Source: an uncultured Neglectibacter sp. (lineage in GTDB: Bacteria > Bacillota > Clostridia > Oscillospirales > Acutalibacteraceae). Taken from it: a stretch of DNA of 54,796 nt. This document shows positions 1 through 8,756 of the stretch, piece after piece. The position numbers and the translations under genes were made by a program. Position 1 is the stretch's first letter. Each line of letters starts with the position of its first letter. Under the pieces are notes generated by a model. That model had not been told where the DNA came from. It saw only the letters and a program-made list of their open reading frames with translations, and searched no databases. Location of the stretch: positions 1 to 54,796 of the forward strand of contig CANSKS010000013.1 of NCBI GenBank assembly GCA_947647615.1, given 5' to 3'.

Positions 1-4
1 GACT

Positions 5-33
5 ATAATATCAAATCTCTCCCCTTTTGTCAA
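5..33 (-). promoter_or_regulatory. sigma-A promoter firing out of the left edge
   Basis: Read on the minus strand, TTGACA (28-33) lies 17 bases before TATTAT (5-10), which is preceded by a TGn extended -10. This is a near-consensus vegetative promoter for a gene beyond the left edge of the window. Nothing of that gene is visible. Confidence 0.6.
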
Positions 34-403
34 CACCTTTTTTTCTTTTTTTTCTTCTTTTTTTCAGATTTCTCTTTGGCCTCATTTTCCTGGGGCAAAA
101 CGCCCTAAAAAATTTCAAAACGCACTTGGTTTGATAAGCAAAAAGTCAATATCTGGCAATACTTTGCTATAGGAACAATGATGGCCTTCCCTTTTCGGGA
201 CTTCCAAGCCATTAATTAGGATACTAGATTTTTCTCGTGTCATGCGCATTTTTTTAAAATTTTTTCGATGCCAGAAAGGAAAAAGCCTCTTTTCTTCCTT
301 CTTTTCCTCTTGAAGCGGGGAAAAATCCGTAGTAAAATTGGACCATGCTTTTCTTTTTTGAACGCAATTACAATAATATATTTTTTTAGAAAGGCTGAAG
401 AAA
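34..403. other. AT-rich intergenic stretch with no gene
   Basis: No coding region of convincing length or ribosome binding site was found. The stretch holds long T runs, a small hairpin (GGGC/GCCC at 93-104), and an imperfect stem at about 180-217 whose arms contain ATGGC and GCCAT. A 13-codon reading frame (178-219) lies in that stem but has nothing to support it. The last 20 bases carry the AGAAAGG ribosome binding site of the patatin gene. Confidence 0.5.
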
Positions 404-1279
404 ATGGCTAAAAAAGCGATCGTGTTGGAAGGCGGATCCCTTCGGTGTATGTTTTCTGCGGGAGTAACCGATATTATGATGGAACAAAAAATAGAGTTTG
501 ACGGGCTGTTTGGAGTTTCTGCCGGGGCCCTTACCGGTGTAAACTACGTTTCCCGTCAAATTGGCAGGACCGCCAAAGTAAATTTGGATTATGTGAACGA
601 CAAACGGTATTTAGGCCTACGTAATTTCATGCGCCGGAAGGGTATTTTTAATTTTGATTTTCTTTTTGGAGATATCTGTGATACTTTGGTTCCTTTAGAT
701 AAGAAGACTTTTCACGAATCTTCTTGTTGCTATACGGCTGTGGCCACCAGTTGCCTCACTGGCAAACCCTTATATTTCGAAAAGAGTAGCTGCCAAGATA
801 TTTACAGTGCTATTCGTGCCAGCGCCAGTCTGCCCTTGTTTTCTCCCATCGTATTGGTAGAAGGAATTCCCTGCTTGGACGGCGGTGTGTCCGATTCCAT
901 ACCCTACCAGCGGGCTATCGAGGAAGGCTATGAAAAAATTGTAGTGGTTACCACCCGAGAGCATGGTTATAGAAAACCCCAGGTTTCCCATGCTATGGCA
1001 AAGCTCTACACCCGGGTTTACAGGAAACATCCCAACCTGGTGCGCCAGCTCTTAGAGATTCCCCGCAGGTATGCCAGGCAGCTGGATGAGCTGGACCGCT
1101 TAGAGGCCCAGGGCAGGGTCTATGTTTTACGCCCGCCCAAGCCTATTACGATATCCCGCACAGAGAAAGACCTGTACAAACTAAGGGCCCTTTATCAGGA
1201 AGGAAGAGATACTTGCCTGCAGCAGCTGGAAGCTTTGAGCCACTATTTAGACACTTCCTTCTCTCCCAGAAAACTCTAA
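404..1279 (+). CDS. patatin-like phospholipase family protein
   Basis: A 291-residue protein of the patatin/YjjU type, predicted to be a cytosolic or peripheral lipid acyl hydrolase. The N-terminus carries the oxyanion-hole glycines (LEGGSLRC, residues 8-15). The nucleophile elbow GVSAG places the catalytic serine at residue 39, and the DGG motif gives the partner aspartate at 159, so the Ser-Asp dyad is intact. The length fits the small bacterial patatin class with no extra domain. The ATG is preceded by AGAAAGG at good spacing. It stands alone, with a 15-bp inverted repeat after it and a convergent gene beyond. The natural substrate cannot be read from sequence. Confidence 0.88.
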   Translation: MAKKAIVLEGGSLRCMFSAGVTDIMMEQKIEFDGLFGVSAGALTGVNYVSRQIGRTAKVNLDYVNDKRYLGLRNFMRRKGIFNFDFLFGDICDTLVPLDKKTFHESSCCYTAVATSCLTGKPLYFEKSSCQDIYSAIRASASLPLFSPIVLVEGIPCLDGGVSDSIPYQRAIEEGYEKIVVVTTREHGYRKPQVSHAMAKLYTRVYRKHPNLVRQLLEIPRRYARQLDELDRLEAQGRVYVLRPPKPITISRTEKDLYKLRALYQEGRDTCLQQLEALSHYLDTSFSPRKL

Positions 1280-1398
1280 GAATTTTTCTTGGTGATTACT
1301 TTTAGTAAGTCTTTCTGGCCAATGGCAAAAACTTTTAAAGCCGCCTTTGGACGTCTCATTCTTCTCACCCGAAAATCAACCGGAACACTTCCATGAAA

Positions 1399-1434
1399 GA
1401 TCCCTCGATACGGAGCAAACCGTATCGAGGGATC
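1399..1434. terminator. bidirectional terminator-like hairpin
   Basis: A perfect 15-bp inverted repeat (arms 1399-1413 and 1420-1434, 6-base loop) sits between the convergent patatin and GH172 genes. Only short T-rich tracts follow on either strand, so efficiency is uncertain, but position and stem strength suit a shared terminator. Confidence 0.7.
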
Positions 1435-1453
1435 TCATCATTTTATATTCTGG

Positions 1454-2536
1454 TTAAATGACCTCTAGGGCGTCTTTGTCACCCAGCTTTGGGAAGGGCT
1501 GAGTCTCGCCGGTCTGGTACCAGAATGCCACCGAAGCAATGTCATCCTGCAAGGGCAGGTAGCGGCCGTCTTCCCGCCAGCCTAAGGCCTGGATGGTCAC
1601 CTTCAAGTCTGTTTCAAAACGGACCGGATCCATGATATGCCAGCGGTACATGCTAAAACGCTGCTGGCTCAAGTAAAGGCCATCCGATTTTGAAACATAG
1701 GAAAGACCCGTATAAGGAGTGGAAAAAGGTTCATACTGTTGAGTCTTCCGGTTTTTAAAATCGTAAGAACCGCAAAAATAATCTTCCGTGCCAGTGCCGC
1801 ATATGGTGGGATATTCCGCGTCCCCGTCTAGAAAGAACTTGATCTCCCCTTCGCCCCACCAGCCGTTGTTGTGCACACCCCAGGCAAGATAAGTGCCCAC
1901 ATACTGACCTTTGCCTTTTACACCTTCCAAAATGGTATAATTCTGCTTATAAGGAAGGGGATTCACCCGGCGGAATTGGGCGTGGAAATAGGCGGTATCT
2001 TCCGGAAGCTCTGTGAGCGTGTAATCGATCTGGTAATAAATGGTCATAGGGTCATCGCCACGGTTTTCCATGGTCATGCGGCAATGCTTCCGGAAGGGCA
2101 TGGGCCAATAGCAGTTAAAGGCACTTCCCGGATTCACGCAAACTGCCAAAGAGGTAATGGGGGCATATTCCCCCCAGCCGCTGGCAAAAAAATCTCCCAC
2201 GGGGCACTCTACAGAGGGTTGCTCCGCCTTATCCCAATACATGCGTAAAATGGTGTTGCGCCACTTTCCAGTGGGGGTCATCCAAATATGCTGAATACAG
2301 CCGGGGCCATCCACATCCGCCAAGGTAATGGTCTCTCCGGGGGCAATAACAAAATAGGGGTTCACCTTCCAGGCTTTGCCCAACTCCCGGGCTGCATGGC
2401 GGGCAGTGCCGTTTTCCAGCTCACACATCCCGCCTTTCCCCTTTTCACCGGTAACATTTTCCGGCGATAGGGAACGAGTTTTCGCGTCGGAAACCCGAAA
2501 CAGGTTTCCCATATTCATTTGCAGTCCATCGAACAT
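1454..2536 (-). CDS. DUF2961 / GH172-family glycoside hydrolase-like protein
   Basis: A 360-residue protein matching the DUF2961 family, some members of which are founders of glycoside hydrolase family 172 (alpha-furanose-active enzymes and difructose-anhydride synthases). Recognisable family segments are the N-terminal SPENVTGEKGKGG, the GPGCIQHIWMT strand, and GTGTEDYFCGSYDF near residue 250. There is no signal peptide, so it should be cytoplasmic. The second in-frame ATG (2536) is chosen because AAGGAG lies 7 bases before it; the first ATG (2542) nearly abuts that site. It lies 33 bases after fucI on the same strand and is probably co-transcribed. Substrate is unknown, but the neighbour suggests a fucose- or arabinose-type sugar. 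Confidence 0.8.
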   Translation of the reverse strand: MFDGLQMNMGNLFRVSDAKTRSLSPENVTGEKGKGGMCELENGTARHAARELGKAWKVNPYFVIAPGETITLADVDGPGCIQHIWMTPTGKWRNTILRMYWDKAEQPSVECPVGDFFASGWGEYAPITSLAVCVNPGSAFNCYWPMPFRKHCRMTMENRGDDPMTIYYQIDYTLTELPEDTAYFHAQFRRVNPLPYKQNYTILEGVKGKGQYVGTYLAWGVHNNGWWGEGEIKFFLDGDAEYPTICGTGTEDYFCGSYDFKNRKTQQYEPFSTPYTGLSYVSKSDGLYLSQQRFSMYRWHIMDPVRFETDLKVTIQALGWREDGRYLPLQDDIASVAFWYQTGETQPFPKLGDKDALEVI

Positions 2537-2569
2537 GGTCATTCTCCTTATTTTTTAGAAAATCCACTT

Positions 2570-4366
2570 TCAGCGGTACAAGGGGCCATAGGTCTGGCAG
2601 GCACGATAGTCCTGCCCTTCCTTATCGGTACCGAAAGCATTCCAAACCGCAGGGCGGAAGATCTTCTCCTCCGGAACGTTATGCATGCAAACAGGAATGC
2701 GCAGCACAGAGCACAAGGTGATAAGATCAGCTCCGATATGGCCGTAAGTGATGGCGCCATGGTTGGCTCCCCAGTTGTTCATCACGTCATAGGCCGTAGC
2801 GAAAGCACCCTCCCCAGTGGTTCTGGGAGCAAACCAAGTGCAGGGCCAGGTATAATCGGTACGCTTCCAAAGCTTATCGGAAACCTCTTCCGGCAGGTGA
2901 ACTGTCCATCCCTCTACCAACTGCATGACAGGGCCCAAGCCCTTCACCAGGTTCAGGCGCATCATAGTAACGGGCATTTCCGCCCGAGTGCAGAACCGGG
3001 AAGAGAACCCGCCGCCCCGGAAGTAACCTAAATCGGAAGTACACCACTGAGTGGCATTCAGGCAAGCCTGCTGGTCGGCCTCTGTCATTTCCCAGAAGGG
3101 CTTGATAACGGCATTCCCCTTTTCATCCTTTACCTCGCCGCAGGCATCAATGCAGGCGGCACCGGAATTGATCAGGTGCAAAAAACCGCCCGCCGCTTTG
3201 GCCTTACCTTCCAGCTCATACCCGTCGGCAGCCCGTCTTACAGCGTCGGCACTCCAATGGGAACGCACATCGGCAAAAATCTGCGCTCTGTTTGTCAGCA
3301 GCTTGCCCAACAGCATGGTGGCACCGTTTAAAGTGTCATTCTCCGTAGCCAGTATAAAGGGCTCTCTGGCTCCTTCCCAATCGAAAGAGGAATTGAGCAT
3401 GGCTTCGGCGAAGTCCCCGTTGGGGTAGAAATCGGTCCATTGGCGCTGGCCCTGGAACCCGGCAGCAATGGCATTGTGGCCTACCCGTTCTTCCTTCCAA
3501 GGTTCAGGCAGCTTTTCGTTGCCTCGGCAAAGATCCTTGATGATGCACATCATCTTTACAGAAAATTCCCAGTCCTTTTCCTTCTGCTGGGGGCTACGCT
3601 GCAGCTCCTTGGGGTTCTTATCAAAGCCCTCGGGGCAATTTTTCTTAGTCCAGGCCAAGGCCTTCCGGAATTCTTCTTCATCGTAGATATTTTCCGTCAT
3701 ACGGCGAATGAGCTCTACCTCGTCTACCGATTCCACCCGCATGCCCAAATATTCCTCGAAAAAGGCAGGGTCGATAATTGAACCCGCGATGCCCATGCAA
3801 ACCGAGCCGATTTGCAGGTAAGATTTCCCTCGCATGGTGGCCGCGGCAACTGCCGCTCGGCCGAACCGCAGCAGCTTTTCCTTCACGTCTTCCGGAATGG
3901 TGGTATCATCGGCTTCCTGCACGTCCTTGCCGTAAATACCGAAGGCGGGCAGGCCCTTCTGGGCATGAGCTGCCAGCACAGAGGCCAAATATACCGCGCC
4001 GGGCCGTTCAGTGCCGTTAAAGCCCCATACGCCCTTTATGGTCTTCGGGTCCATATCCATTGTTTCGGCGCCATAGCACCAGCAAGGGGTCACAGTGAGA
4101 GTGATATCTACCCCTGCCCTGCGAAACTCGTCGGCACAAATGGCTGCTTCTCCCACCCGGCCAATGGACACACTGGAGATCACTGTTTTTACCGGCTCAC
4201 CGTTGCTGTAACGCAAATTTTCCTGGAACAACTTGGCGGCTGCCTCCGCCATGGCCCTGGTTTGCGCCTCTAAAGATTCCCGCACCTGCAGGGCCCCCCG
4301 ACGAGCGTCGATAGTGGGACGAATGCCAATCACGGGGTATTCGCCCCGGTAGCGATTTTCTGCCAT
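2570..4366 (-). CDS. fucI: L-fucose isomerase
   Basis: A 598-residue protein, close to the 591 of E. coli FucI, which converts L-fucose to L-fuculose (and D-arabinose to D-ribulose) using manganese. The metal/catalytic residues are in place: Glu in LATENDT (E342), Asp in FADVRSH (D366), and the C-terminal His in [16 protein letters not shown]. All three FucI domains are represented with no truncation. The ATG is preceded by GGGAGG. It is the first gene of a likely two-gene unit with the GH172 protein and is divergent from an AraC regulator, the usual arrangement for inducible sugar genes. No fuculokinase, fuculose-phosphate aldolase or fucose transporter is in the window, so the rest of the pathway must be elsewhere. 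Confidence 0.93.
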   Translation of the reverse strand: MAENRYRGEYPVIGIRPTIDARRGALQVRESLEAQTRAMAEAAAKLFQENLRYSNGEPVKTVISSVSIGRVGEAAICADEFRRAGVDITLTVTPCWCYGAETMDMDPKTIKGVWGFNGTERPGAVYLASVLAAHAQKGLPAFGIYGKDVQEADDTTIPEDVKEKLLRFGRAAVAAATMRGKSYLQIGSVCMGIAGSIIDPAFFEEYLGMRVESVDEVELIRRMTENIYDEEEFRKALAWTKKNCPEGFDKNPKELQRSPQQKEKDWEFSVKMMCIIKDLCRGNEKLPEPWKEERVGHNAIAAGFQGQRQWTDFYPNGDFAEAMLNSSFDWEGAREPFILATENDTLNGATMLLGKLLTNRAQIFADVRSHWSADAVRRAADGYELEGKAKAAGGFLHLINSGAACIDACGEVKDEKGNAVIKPFWEMTEADQQACLNATQWCTSDLGYFRGGGFSSRFCTRAEMPVTMMRLNLVKGLGPVMQLVEGWTVHLPEEVSDKLWKRTDYTWPCTWFAPRTTGEGAFATAYDVMNNWGANHGAITYGHIGADLITLCSVLRIPVCMHNVPEEKIFRPAVWNAFGTDKEGQDYRACQTYGPLYR

Positions 4367-4408
4367 AATTAAATTTCCTCCCTTTGGTAGAATATTTTAA
4401 TTTTTTTC

Positions 4409-4465
4409 ATTATATCCCTATTTTTTTTTGGCTTCTTGTGTTATCATGGCAAAAAGTAGGATAAT
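4409..4465. promoter_or_regulatory. divergent fucI / araC-type regulator promoters
   Basis: On the minus strand a perfect TATAAT (4409-4414) serves fucI, but its -35 region is poor, as expected for an activator-dependent promoter. On the plus strand TTGTGT (4436-4441), 18 bases, GATAAT (4460-4465) is a plausible promoter for the regulator. It would start transcription near 4471, which excludes the longer TTG-started reading frame at 4428. Confidence 0.5.
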
Positions 4466-4490
4466 ATTCACTTTTCCAGAGGAGATGTTT

Positions 4491-5360
4491 ATGCAGGAAC
4501 ACGCCTATAACGAATTGCTTCCCAGAGGAGAGCCCGATTTCCCTTTAGAGCTTTACCATATTTCGGAGGGACATGCCCGTTTCGTGATGCCCTACCATTG
4601 GCACATGGAATATGAGCTGGTTCGGGTACTTTCCGGCAAGATCACCATTTGGCTGGATGGCGTAAAATACCACCTGGAGCCGGGAGAACTGCTTTGGATC
4701 GCCGGAGGCGTCCTGCACAGCGGCCAGCCAGAAAAGGACTGCGTTTACCAGTGCGTTGTCTTCGACTTGAATCTTCCCCGAAACGCCTGTGGCCAATGGT
4801 CCAAGCATCTGCGGGAGCTTGCCGCGGGCACCCTGTTTCTTCTGCCGAAGCCCCCAAAAACAGATACCACCCTTTCCTTTTTAGCCGACCTGCTGTTCTC
4901 CCGGGGAGGCGGAAAGGAAAAAGGAGACCGCCTTGCCGCCTTCGGTGCCCTTTGCGGCCTGTTCGGCTACATGATTGAACAGGGCTTTTACACCGCAGAT
5001 TTGCCGGAAAAAGAAAGCGGGCAAAAAAATATCCGCCTGCTGAAGAGTCTCTTCGCTTTTGTAGAGGCCCATTACGCCGAGCCTCTCACCCTGGACCTGC
5101 TGGCCCGGGAAGCCGGAATGTCCCCAAAATATTTTTGCCGTTTTTTCCGGGACATGACCCAGCACACCCCTATGGAATATTTGAACCTCCGGCGGATCAG
5201 CCACGCCTGCGACCTTTTGGCCCAGGGGAATTGCTCTGTCACAGAGGCGGCTTTTGCCTGCGGCTTTAACGATTTAAGCTATTTTATCCGCGCCTTCCGC
5301 CGCAGCCAAGGGCTCACGCCGAAACAATACGCTTTAAAGCAAACGGCAAAGCAAGAGTGA
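4491..5360 (+). CDS. AraC family transcriptional regulator with cupin sensor domain
   Basis: A 289-residue regulator. Residues 1-150 form a cupin-type effector domain (MPYHWHMEYELVRVL and the GELLWIAGGVLHSG turn). The last ~100 residues carry the paired AraC helix-turn-helix: first helix pair in LDLLAREAGMSPKYFCRFFR, second in VTEAAFACGFNDLSYFIRAF. The ATG at 4491 is chosen because AGAGGAG sits 6 bases upstream; an in-frame TTG at 4428 has no binding site and lies upstream of the likely transcript start. It is divergent from fucI, so the simplest reading is a sugar-responsive activator of the fucI-GH172 unit (inference). The inducer is unknown. Confidence 0.88.
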   Translation: MQEHAYNELLPRGEPDFPLELYHISEGHARFVMPYHWHMEYELVRVLSGKITIWLDGVKYHLEPGELLWIAGGVLHSGQPEKDCVYQCVVFDLNLPRNACGQWSKHLRELAAGTLFLLPKPPKTDTTLSFLADLLFSRGGGKEKGDRLAAFGALCGLFGYMIEQGFYTADLPEKESGQKNIRLLKSLFAFVEAHYAEPLTLDLLAREAGMSPKYFCRFFRDMTQHTPMEYLNLRRISHACDLLAQGNCSVTEAAFACGFNDLSYFIRAFRRSQGLTPKQYALKQTAKQE

Positions 5361-5387
5361 ATGGTACTGCCAGTTATGGAACTATTA

Positions 5388-5819
5388 TTAAGAGTAATAC
5401 ACATAGTAGTCCAGATAATTTTCCGGGACATAGCCCTTCAATTTTTCAAGCTTTACCTCTTTTACTGTGTGTACCTCTCCGCGGCCCGTGACAATGCTTT
5501 GGTTCCGCTCGCAATAAACTATCGTACCCGGCCGCATTTGCTCCCACTGCTCCTTGGAGCAGACGAGGTCAAACTCTTGGGTATTCCAGATCTCCCCGCC
5601 GTCTTGCGTGGAGGAGCAGGGGCCGAAGCTGCAAACGATAACACGGTATTCCACTGCTTTCTTTATACGGTCTTGAACTAGCACCGGACCTCCCATAGGA
5701 TAAAAAGAAGCCTTCCTATATAGGTATCTTGCTCCAAAAGCTATACCTGCCAGCAGAAGAAGAAACAGGGCGATGAGCACCTCCCGTTTCGGCTTGCTAT
5801 GGACTGCCTTTTTCTCCAT
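5388..5819 (-). CDS. small single-pass membrane protein of unknown function
   Basis: A 143-residue protein not assigned to a family. A basic N-terminus (residues 1-13) precedes one hydrophobic helix (about 14-32, LIALFLLLLAGIAFGARYLY). The remaining ~110 residues form a probable extracytoplasmic domain with three cysteines (SFGPCSS, LVCSK, VYCER), and the C-terminus is tyrosine-rich. The ATG is chosen over an upstream in-frame ATG at 5942 because AAGGGAG lies just before it and the upstream extension has no helix or conserved look. It is convergent with the AraC gene (27 bases apart) and stands alone. Confidence 0.6.
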   Translation of the reverse strand: MEKKAVHSKPKREVLIALFLLLLAGIAFGARYLYRKASFYPMGGPVLVQDRIKKAVEYRVIVCSFGPCSSTQDGGEIWNTQEFDLVCSKEQWEQMRPGTIVYCERNQSIVTGRGEVHTVKEVKLEKLKGYVPENYLDYYVYYS

Positions 5820-6064
5820 TGTTCTTGCTCCCTTCCATATAATGATCTCTGTTTTAATAGTACCACTTTGCCGTAGCCTTGGCAAGGCAGAGCCTCTTTG
5901 GGCTGTCGCGGCAACAATTGGGGCAGTCCCGCTTGTCGGCAAGGTGATTTTTCTTCCTCCATGAACGAATACGGACCTAGAAATTCGGTTTTTCCACCAT
6001 CCGTTTTATTGCTGGCCCCGCCGGAACACAGCACATTTTATTCATATTTGAGTGTATAAAACAC

Positions 6065-6094
6065 TTGTCAAACTTTGGTTTTATATGGTATAAT
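6065..6094 (+). promoter_or_regulatory. promoter of the MATE exporter gene
   Basis: TTGTCA (6065-6070), 18 bases, TATAAT (6089-6094): a strong vegetative-type promoter. Transcription should start near 6101, giving a leader of about 110 bases before the chosen start codon. Confidence 0.75.
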
Positions 6095-6123
6095 ATAAAA
6101 AATTGAGAAAACCAGGCAAAAAT

Positions 6124-6166
6124 CGCGGGCGTCGCGGCAAAAGAACGCCCGCGGTGATTTTTTCTG
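6124..6166 (+). terminator. terminator-like hairpin inside the MATE leader
   Basis: A perfect 9-bp GC-rich stem (CGCGGGCGT 6124-6132, ACGCCCGCG 6145-6153) is followed by GTGA and a run of six T. It lies between promoter and start codon of the exporter gene, so it would attenuate transcription rather than end an upstream gene. No riboswitch class that I know is recognisable in the short segment before it. Confidence 0.65.
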
Positions 6167-6184
6167 TACAAAAGCTCTTTTGTA
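6167..6184. promoter_or_regulatory. 18-base dyad in the MATE leader, possible operator
   Basis: TACAAAAG-CT-CTTTTGTA is an 8-bp inverted repeat with a 2-base centre, directly after the leader hairpin. It resembles a repressor operator of MarR/TetR size, but could also act as an RNA hairpin. No cognate regulator gene is adjacent. Confidence 0.35.
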
Positions 6185-6213
6185 TGGAACACACGAAAGG
6201 ATGGATTTCGTTC

Positions 6214-7587
6214 ATGGCAGAAAACACATTGAAGCAAAACAAAATGGGCACTGCCCCCATGCTTCCCCTTATTCTTTCCATGGCCCTGCCCGCCATGTTT
6301 TCCATGCTGGTGCAGGCTCTTTACAACATTGTAGACAGCTATTTTGTAGGTCAGGTCAGTGAAAAGGGCCTAGCCGCCATTTCCCTTGCCTTTCCCATTC
6401 AAAACCTTCTCATCTCCTTCGCGGTGGGCACCTCTGTGGGCATTACCTCTCTCATTTCCCGCAGGCTGGGCCAGGGCCTTTGGAAAGAGGCAAGCAGCGC
6501 CGCTGTACACGGCATTTTATTGGGCATTGCCACCTCCCTGCTTTTTGCCCTTTACGGCGCTTTTTTCACTACTCCCTTTTTCCAGATGTTTGAATCGGAC
6601 CCCGAAATTGTCCTTATGGGCGACCAGTATATTTCCATTTGCTGCATTTTTTCCTTTGGCTGCTTTGTGGCGGTGGCCATGGAAAAAATATTGCAGGCCA
6701 CTGGCAATATGATTTGGCCCATGATTATTCAGCTCATCGGCGCTGTGACGAATATTGTGATGGATCCCATTTTGATTTTCGGTTATTTGGGGTTCCCGGC
6801 TATGGGGGTCACCGGCGCCGCCGTGGCCACTGTGGCAGGGCAAATTGTTTCCATGCTGGTAGGAATTGGGGTGGTAGTTTTCCGGGATCACGAAATTTCC
6901 ATCACTTTCCGGGGATTCCGGTTGGAGTGGAAGACTATTCGGGATATTTATGTGGTAGGACTGCCCGCCATTGTCATGCAGTCCGTGGGCTCCGTCATGA
7001 CCATGGCGCTGAACGGCATTCTTTCTTCCTTCTCCACCGCCGCCTACACGGTGTTCGGCCTTTATTTCAAGCTGCAGTCCTTTATCTTCATGCCTGTGTT
7101 TGGCCTCACCCAAGGCCTTATGCCCATCATGGGCTATAACTATGGGGCCAAAAATAAAAAGCGGCTGATGTCTGCTTTTTTGCAGGGCTGTGTCATCGCC
7201 CTGGCTGTTATGGCTTTGGGTATGCTGCTGTTCCTGCTGGCGCCCCAATGGCTGTTAAGCTTTTTCAACCCTTCGGCTGAGCTTCTGAGTATTGGCATTC
7301 CCGCTTTACGGATCATTTGTATTTGCTTTTTATTTGCGGCTCTTGGCATCATAAGCTCTACCCTGTTTCAATCGGTGGGCAAAGGACTTTACAGCTTCAT
7401 CGTTTCCCTGATGCGCCAGTTGGTAGTGCTGGTTCCCGCCGCTTGGCTGTTGGCAAAAATTTTCGGCCAGGTGGGAGCAGTATGGTGGGCTTTTCCCATC
7501 GCGGAGATTTTTTCCCTTTGTGCCAGTGTTTTCTTGTTCCTGCGGCTTTACCACAAAGAAATTGTCAATTTGGATCAAAGCAAATAA
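6214..7587 (+). CDS. MATE family multidrug/cation exporter
   Basis: A 457-residue integral membrane protein with about 12 hydrophobic helices in two six-helix halves, the layout of multi-antimicrobial extrusion (MATE) exporters of the NorM/DinF superfamily, which expel cationic compounds using Na+ or H+ gradients. Family signatures include LILSMALPAMFSMLVQALYN at the N-terminus and FGLTQGLMPIMGYNYGAKN in the second half. The ATG at 6214 starts with a short polar tail followed by helix 1. An in-frame ATG at 6184 falls inside a dyad and has no ribosome binding site. The leader holds a terminator-like hairpin, so expression may be conditional. Substrate is not predictable. Confidence 0.9.
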   Translation: MAENTLKQNKMGTAPMLPLILSMALPAMFSMLVQALYNIVDSYFVGQVSEKGLAAISLAFPIQNLLISFAVGTSVGITSLISRRLGQGLWKEASSAAVHGILLGIATSLLFALYGAFFTTPFFQMFESDPEIVLMGDQYISICCIFSFGCFVAVAMEKILQATGNMIWPMIIQLIGAVTNIVMDPILIFGYLGFPAMGVTGAAVATVAGQIVSMLVGIGVVVFRDHEISITFRGFRLEWKTIRDIYVVGLPAIVMQSVGSVMTMALNGILSSFSTAAYTVFGLYFKLQSFIFMPVFGLTQGLMPIMGYNYGAKNKKRLMSAFLQGCVIALAVMALGMLLFLLAPQWLLSFFNPSAELLSIGIPALRIICICFLFAALGIISSTLFQSVGKGLYSFIVSLMRQLVVLVPAAWLLAKIFGQVGAVWWAFPIAEIFSLCASVFLFLRLYHKEIVNLDQSK

Positions 7588-7598
7588 TAAAAATTTTC

Positions 7599-7630
7599 AG
7601 CGTTGCCTTCTTAAAAAAGCAACGCTTTTC
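7599..7630 (+). terminator. terminator of the MATE gene
   Basis: AGCGTTGC (7599-7606) and GCAACGCT (7619-7626) form an 8-bp stem with a 12-base loop, followed by TTTTC, 11 bases after the stop codon. Confidence 0.7.
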
Positions 7631-7748
7631 ATTTGTTATTTTAGTGTCTCTTGAAAAGAAAAGAAATGGGTCTTTCGTGGGTTTTGTAATTTTTCCTTTT
7701 GGCTCTATCCTTTTCTGAAAATTTATGGTAAACTAAACTCTAGAAAGT

Positions 7749-7772
7749 AAAGAGCGGCAAAACGCTCTTTTC
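7749..7772 (+). terminator. leader hairpin with T run upstream of moxR
   Basis: AAAGAGCG (7749-7756), loop GCAAAA, CGCTCTTT (7763-7770) continuing into TT. It lies about 15 bases after a candidate extended -10 element (TGGTAAACT, 7727-7734) and 36 bases before the moxR start codon, so it would sit in the operon leader. It may be a weak attenuator or a 5' stabilising hairpin. Confidence 0.4.
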
Positions 7773-7807
7773 ACGATATCTTCCGGAAAAGAAAGAGGAA
7801 ACCTATT

Positions 7808-8752
7808 GTGATTCATCCCAAAGCTTTATCCATCCTGGATCAGGTTCGAAAGGCCGTTGTGGGCAAAGATCCCGTGATCTGCAAAGTTCTTATGGCCATT
7901 TTAGCCCGGGGGCATATTTTATTGGAAGATAACCCCGGCGTAGGAAAAACCACATTGGCTTTGGCTTTTTCCAAAGCCATGGGGCTGGAATACTGCCGCG
8001 TGCAGTTCACCCCGGAGGTCACTCCGGCGGATGTGGTGGGGTTTTCTATGTATAACCGCTCCGCCGGGCGCTTTGAGTACCAACCCGGCGCTGTTTTCTG
8101 TAACCTGCTTTTGGCCGATGAAATCAACCGTACCAGCGCGAAAACCCAAAGTGCCCTTTTAGAAGCTATGGAAGAGGGGCAGGTCACCGTAGACGGCTAC
8201 AGCCACCTGCTTCCCAGGCCCTTCACTGTAATCGCCACACAAAACCCCATTGGCTCTGCCGGCACCCAGCTGCTGCCGGAATCGCAGCTGGACCGTTTTA
8301 TGCTTCGCCTTTCCCTGGGTTACCCGGAGCTGGAACAGGAAGTGGAAATTCTAAAGCAGGCAAAAGGGACCCGGCCTGTAGAAAATATAACGCCTGCCCT
8401 AACCCCCCGGGAAGCAGTGGAGCTGCAAGAAGAAATAGAACAGGTTTATGTGGCGGAAGAGCTTTACTTCTATGTGGCCAAGCTCACCGCCGCCACTCGG
8501 CAGCATGCCATGCTCCGCCTGGGGGCAAGCCCGCGAGCAGGGGCGGCTCTGCTGCGAGTAAGCCGGGCCGCAGCTTGGCTGGCCGGCAGAGACTACCTGG
8601 TCCCCGGCGATGTACGAGCCCTGTTTTCCGATGTGATGGGCCACCGTGTCCTTTTGGAAACCCAGGCCAAGCTGGAAGGGACCGCTGTGACCATGCCTCT
8701 TGCAGAAATTTTGCAACTGGTACCGGCGCCAAAGCTCACAGGGCGGAGGTAG
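7808..8752 (+). CDS. MoxR-family AAA+ ATPase
   Basis: A 314-residue AAA+ ATPase of the MoxR type, thought to act as a chaperone that matures or activates partner proteins. Walker A is in EDNPGVGKTTLA (about residues 39-50), Walker B is LLADEINR (about 101-108), and the sensor region QNPIGSAGTQLLPESQLDRF is typical of MoxR. The C-terminal lid is complete. The gene begins a three-gene operon with a DUF58 protein (4-base gap) and a membrane transglutaminase, a very common conserved trio. The GTG/ATG choice is GTG-started here, with GAAAGAGGA upstream. Confidence 0.93.
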   Translation: MIHPKALSILDQVRKAVVGKDPVICKVLMAILARGHILLEDNPGVGKTTLALAFSKAMGLEYCRVQFTPEVTPADVVGFSMYNRSAGRFEYQPGAVFCNLLLADEINRTSAKTQSALLEAMEEGQVTVDGYSHLLPRPFTVIATQNPIGSAGTQLLPESQLDRFMLRLSLGYPELEQEVEILKQAKGTRPVENITPALTPREAVELQEEIEQVYVAEELYFYVAKLTAATRQHAMLRLGASPRAGAALLRVSRAAAWLAGRDYLVPGDVRALFSDVMGHRVLLETQAKLEGTAVTMPLAEILQLVPAPKLTGRR

Positions 8753-8756
8753 CGCC

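Noticed and set aside
178..219. 13-codon reading frame with AGGA upstream, possible leader peptide
   Set aside because: No convincing promoter ahead of it, no terminator pairing with it, and the patatin gene is not an obvious attenuation target.
4428..4490. TTG-started N-terminal extension of the fucI-linked AraC regulator
   Set aside because: No ribosome binding site, and it lies mostly upstream of the predicted transcript start near 4471; the ATG at 4491 has AGAGGAG at ideal distance.
6517..7248. 243-codon open frame on the minus strand
   Set aside because: It lies wholly inside the MATE gene; its His/Gly/Asn-rich composition is the antisense mirror of the membrane-helix codons, with no start signals.
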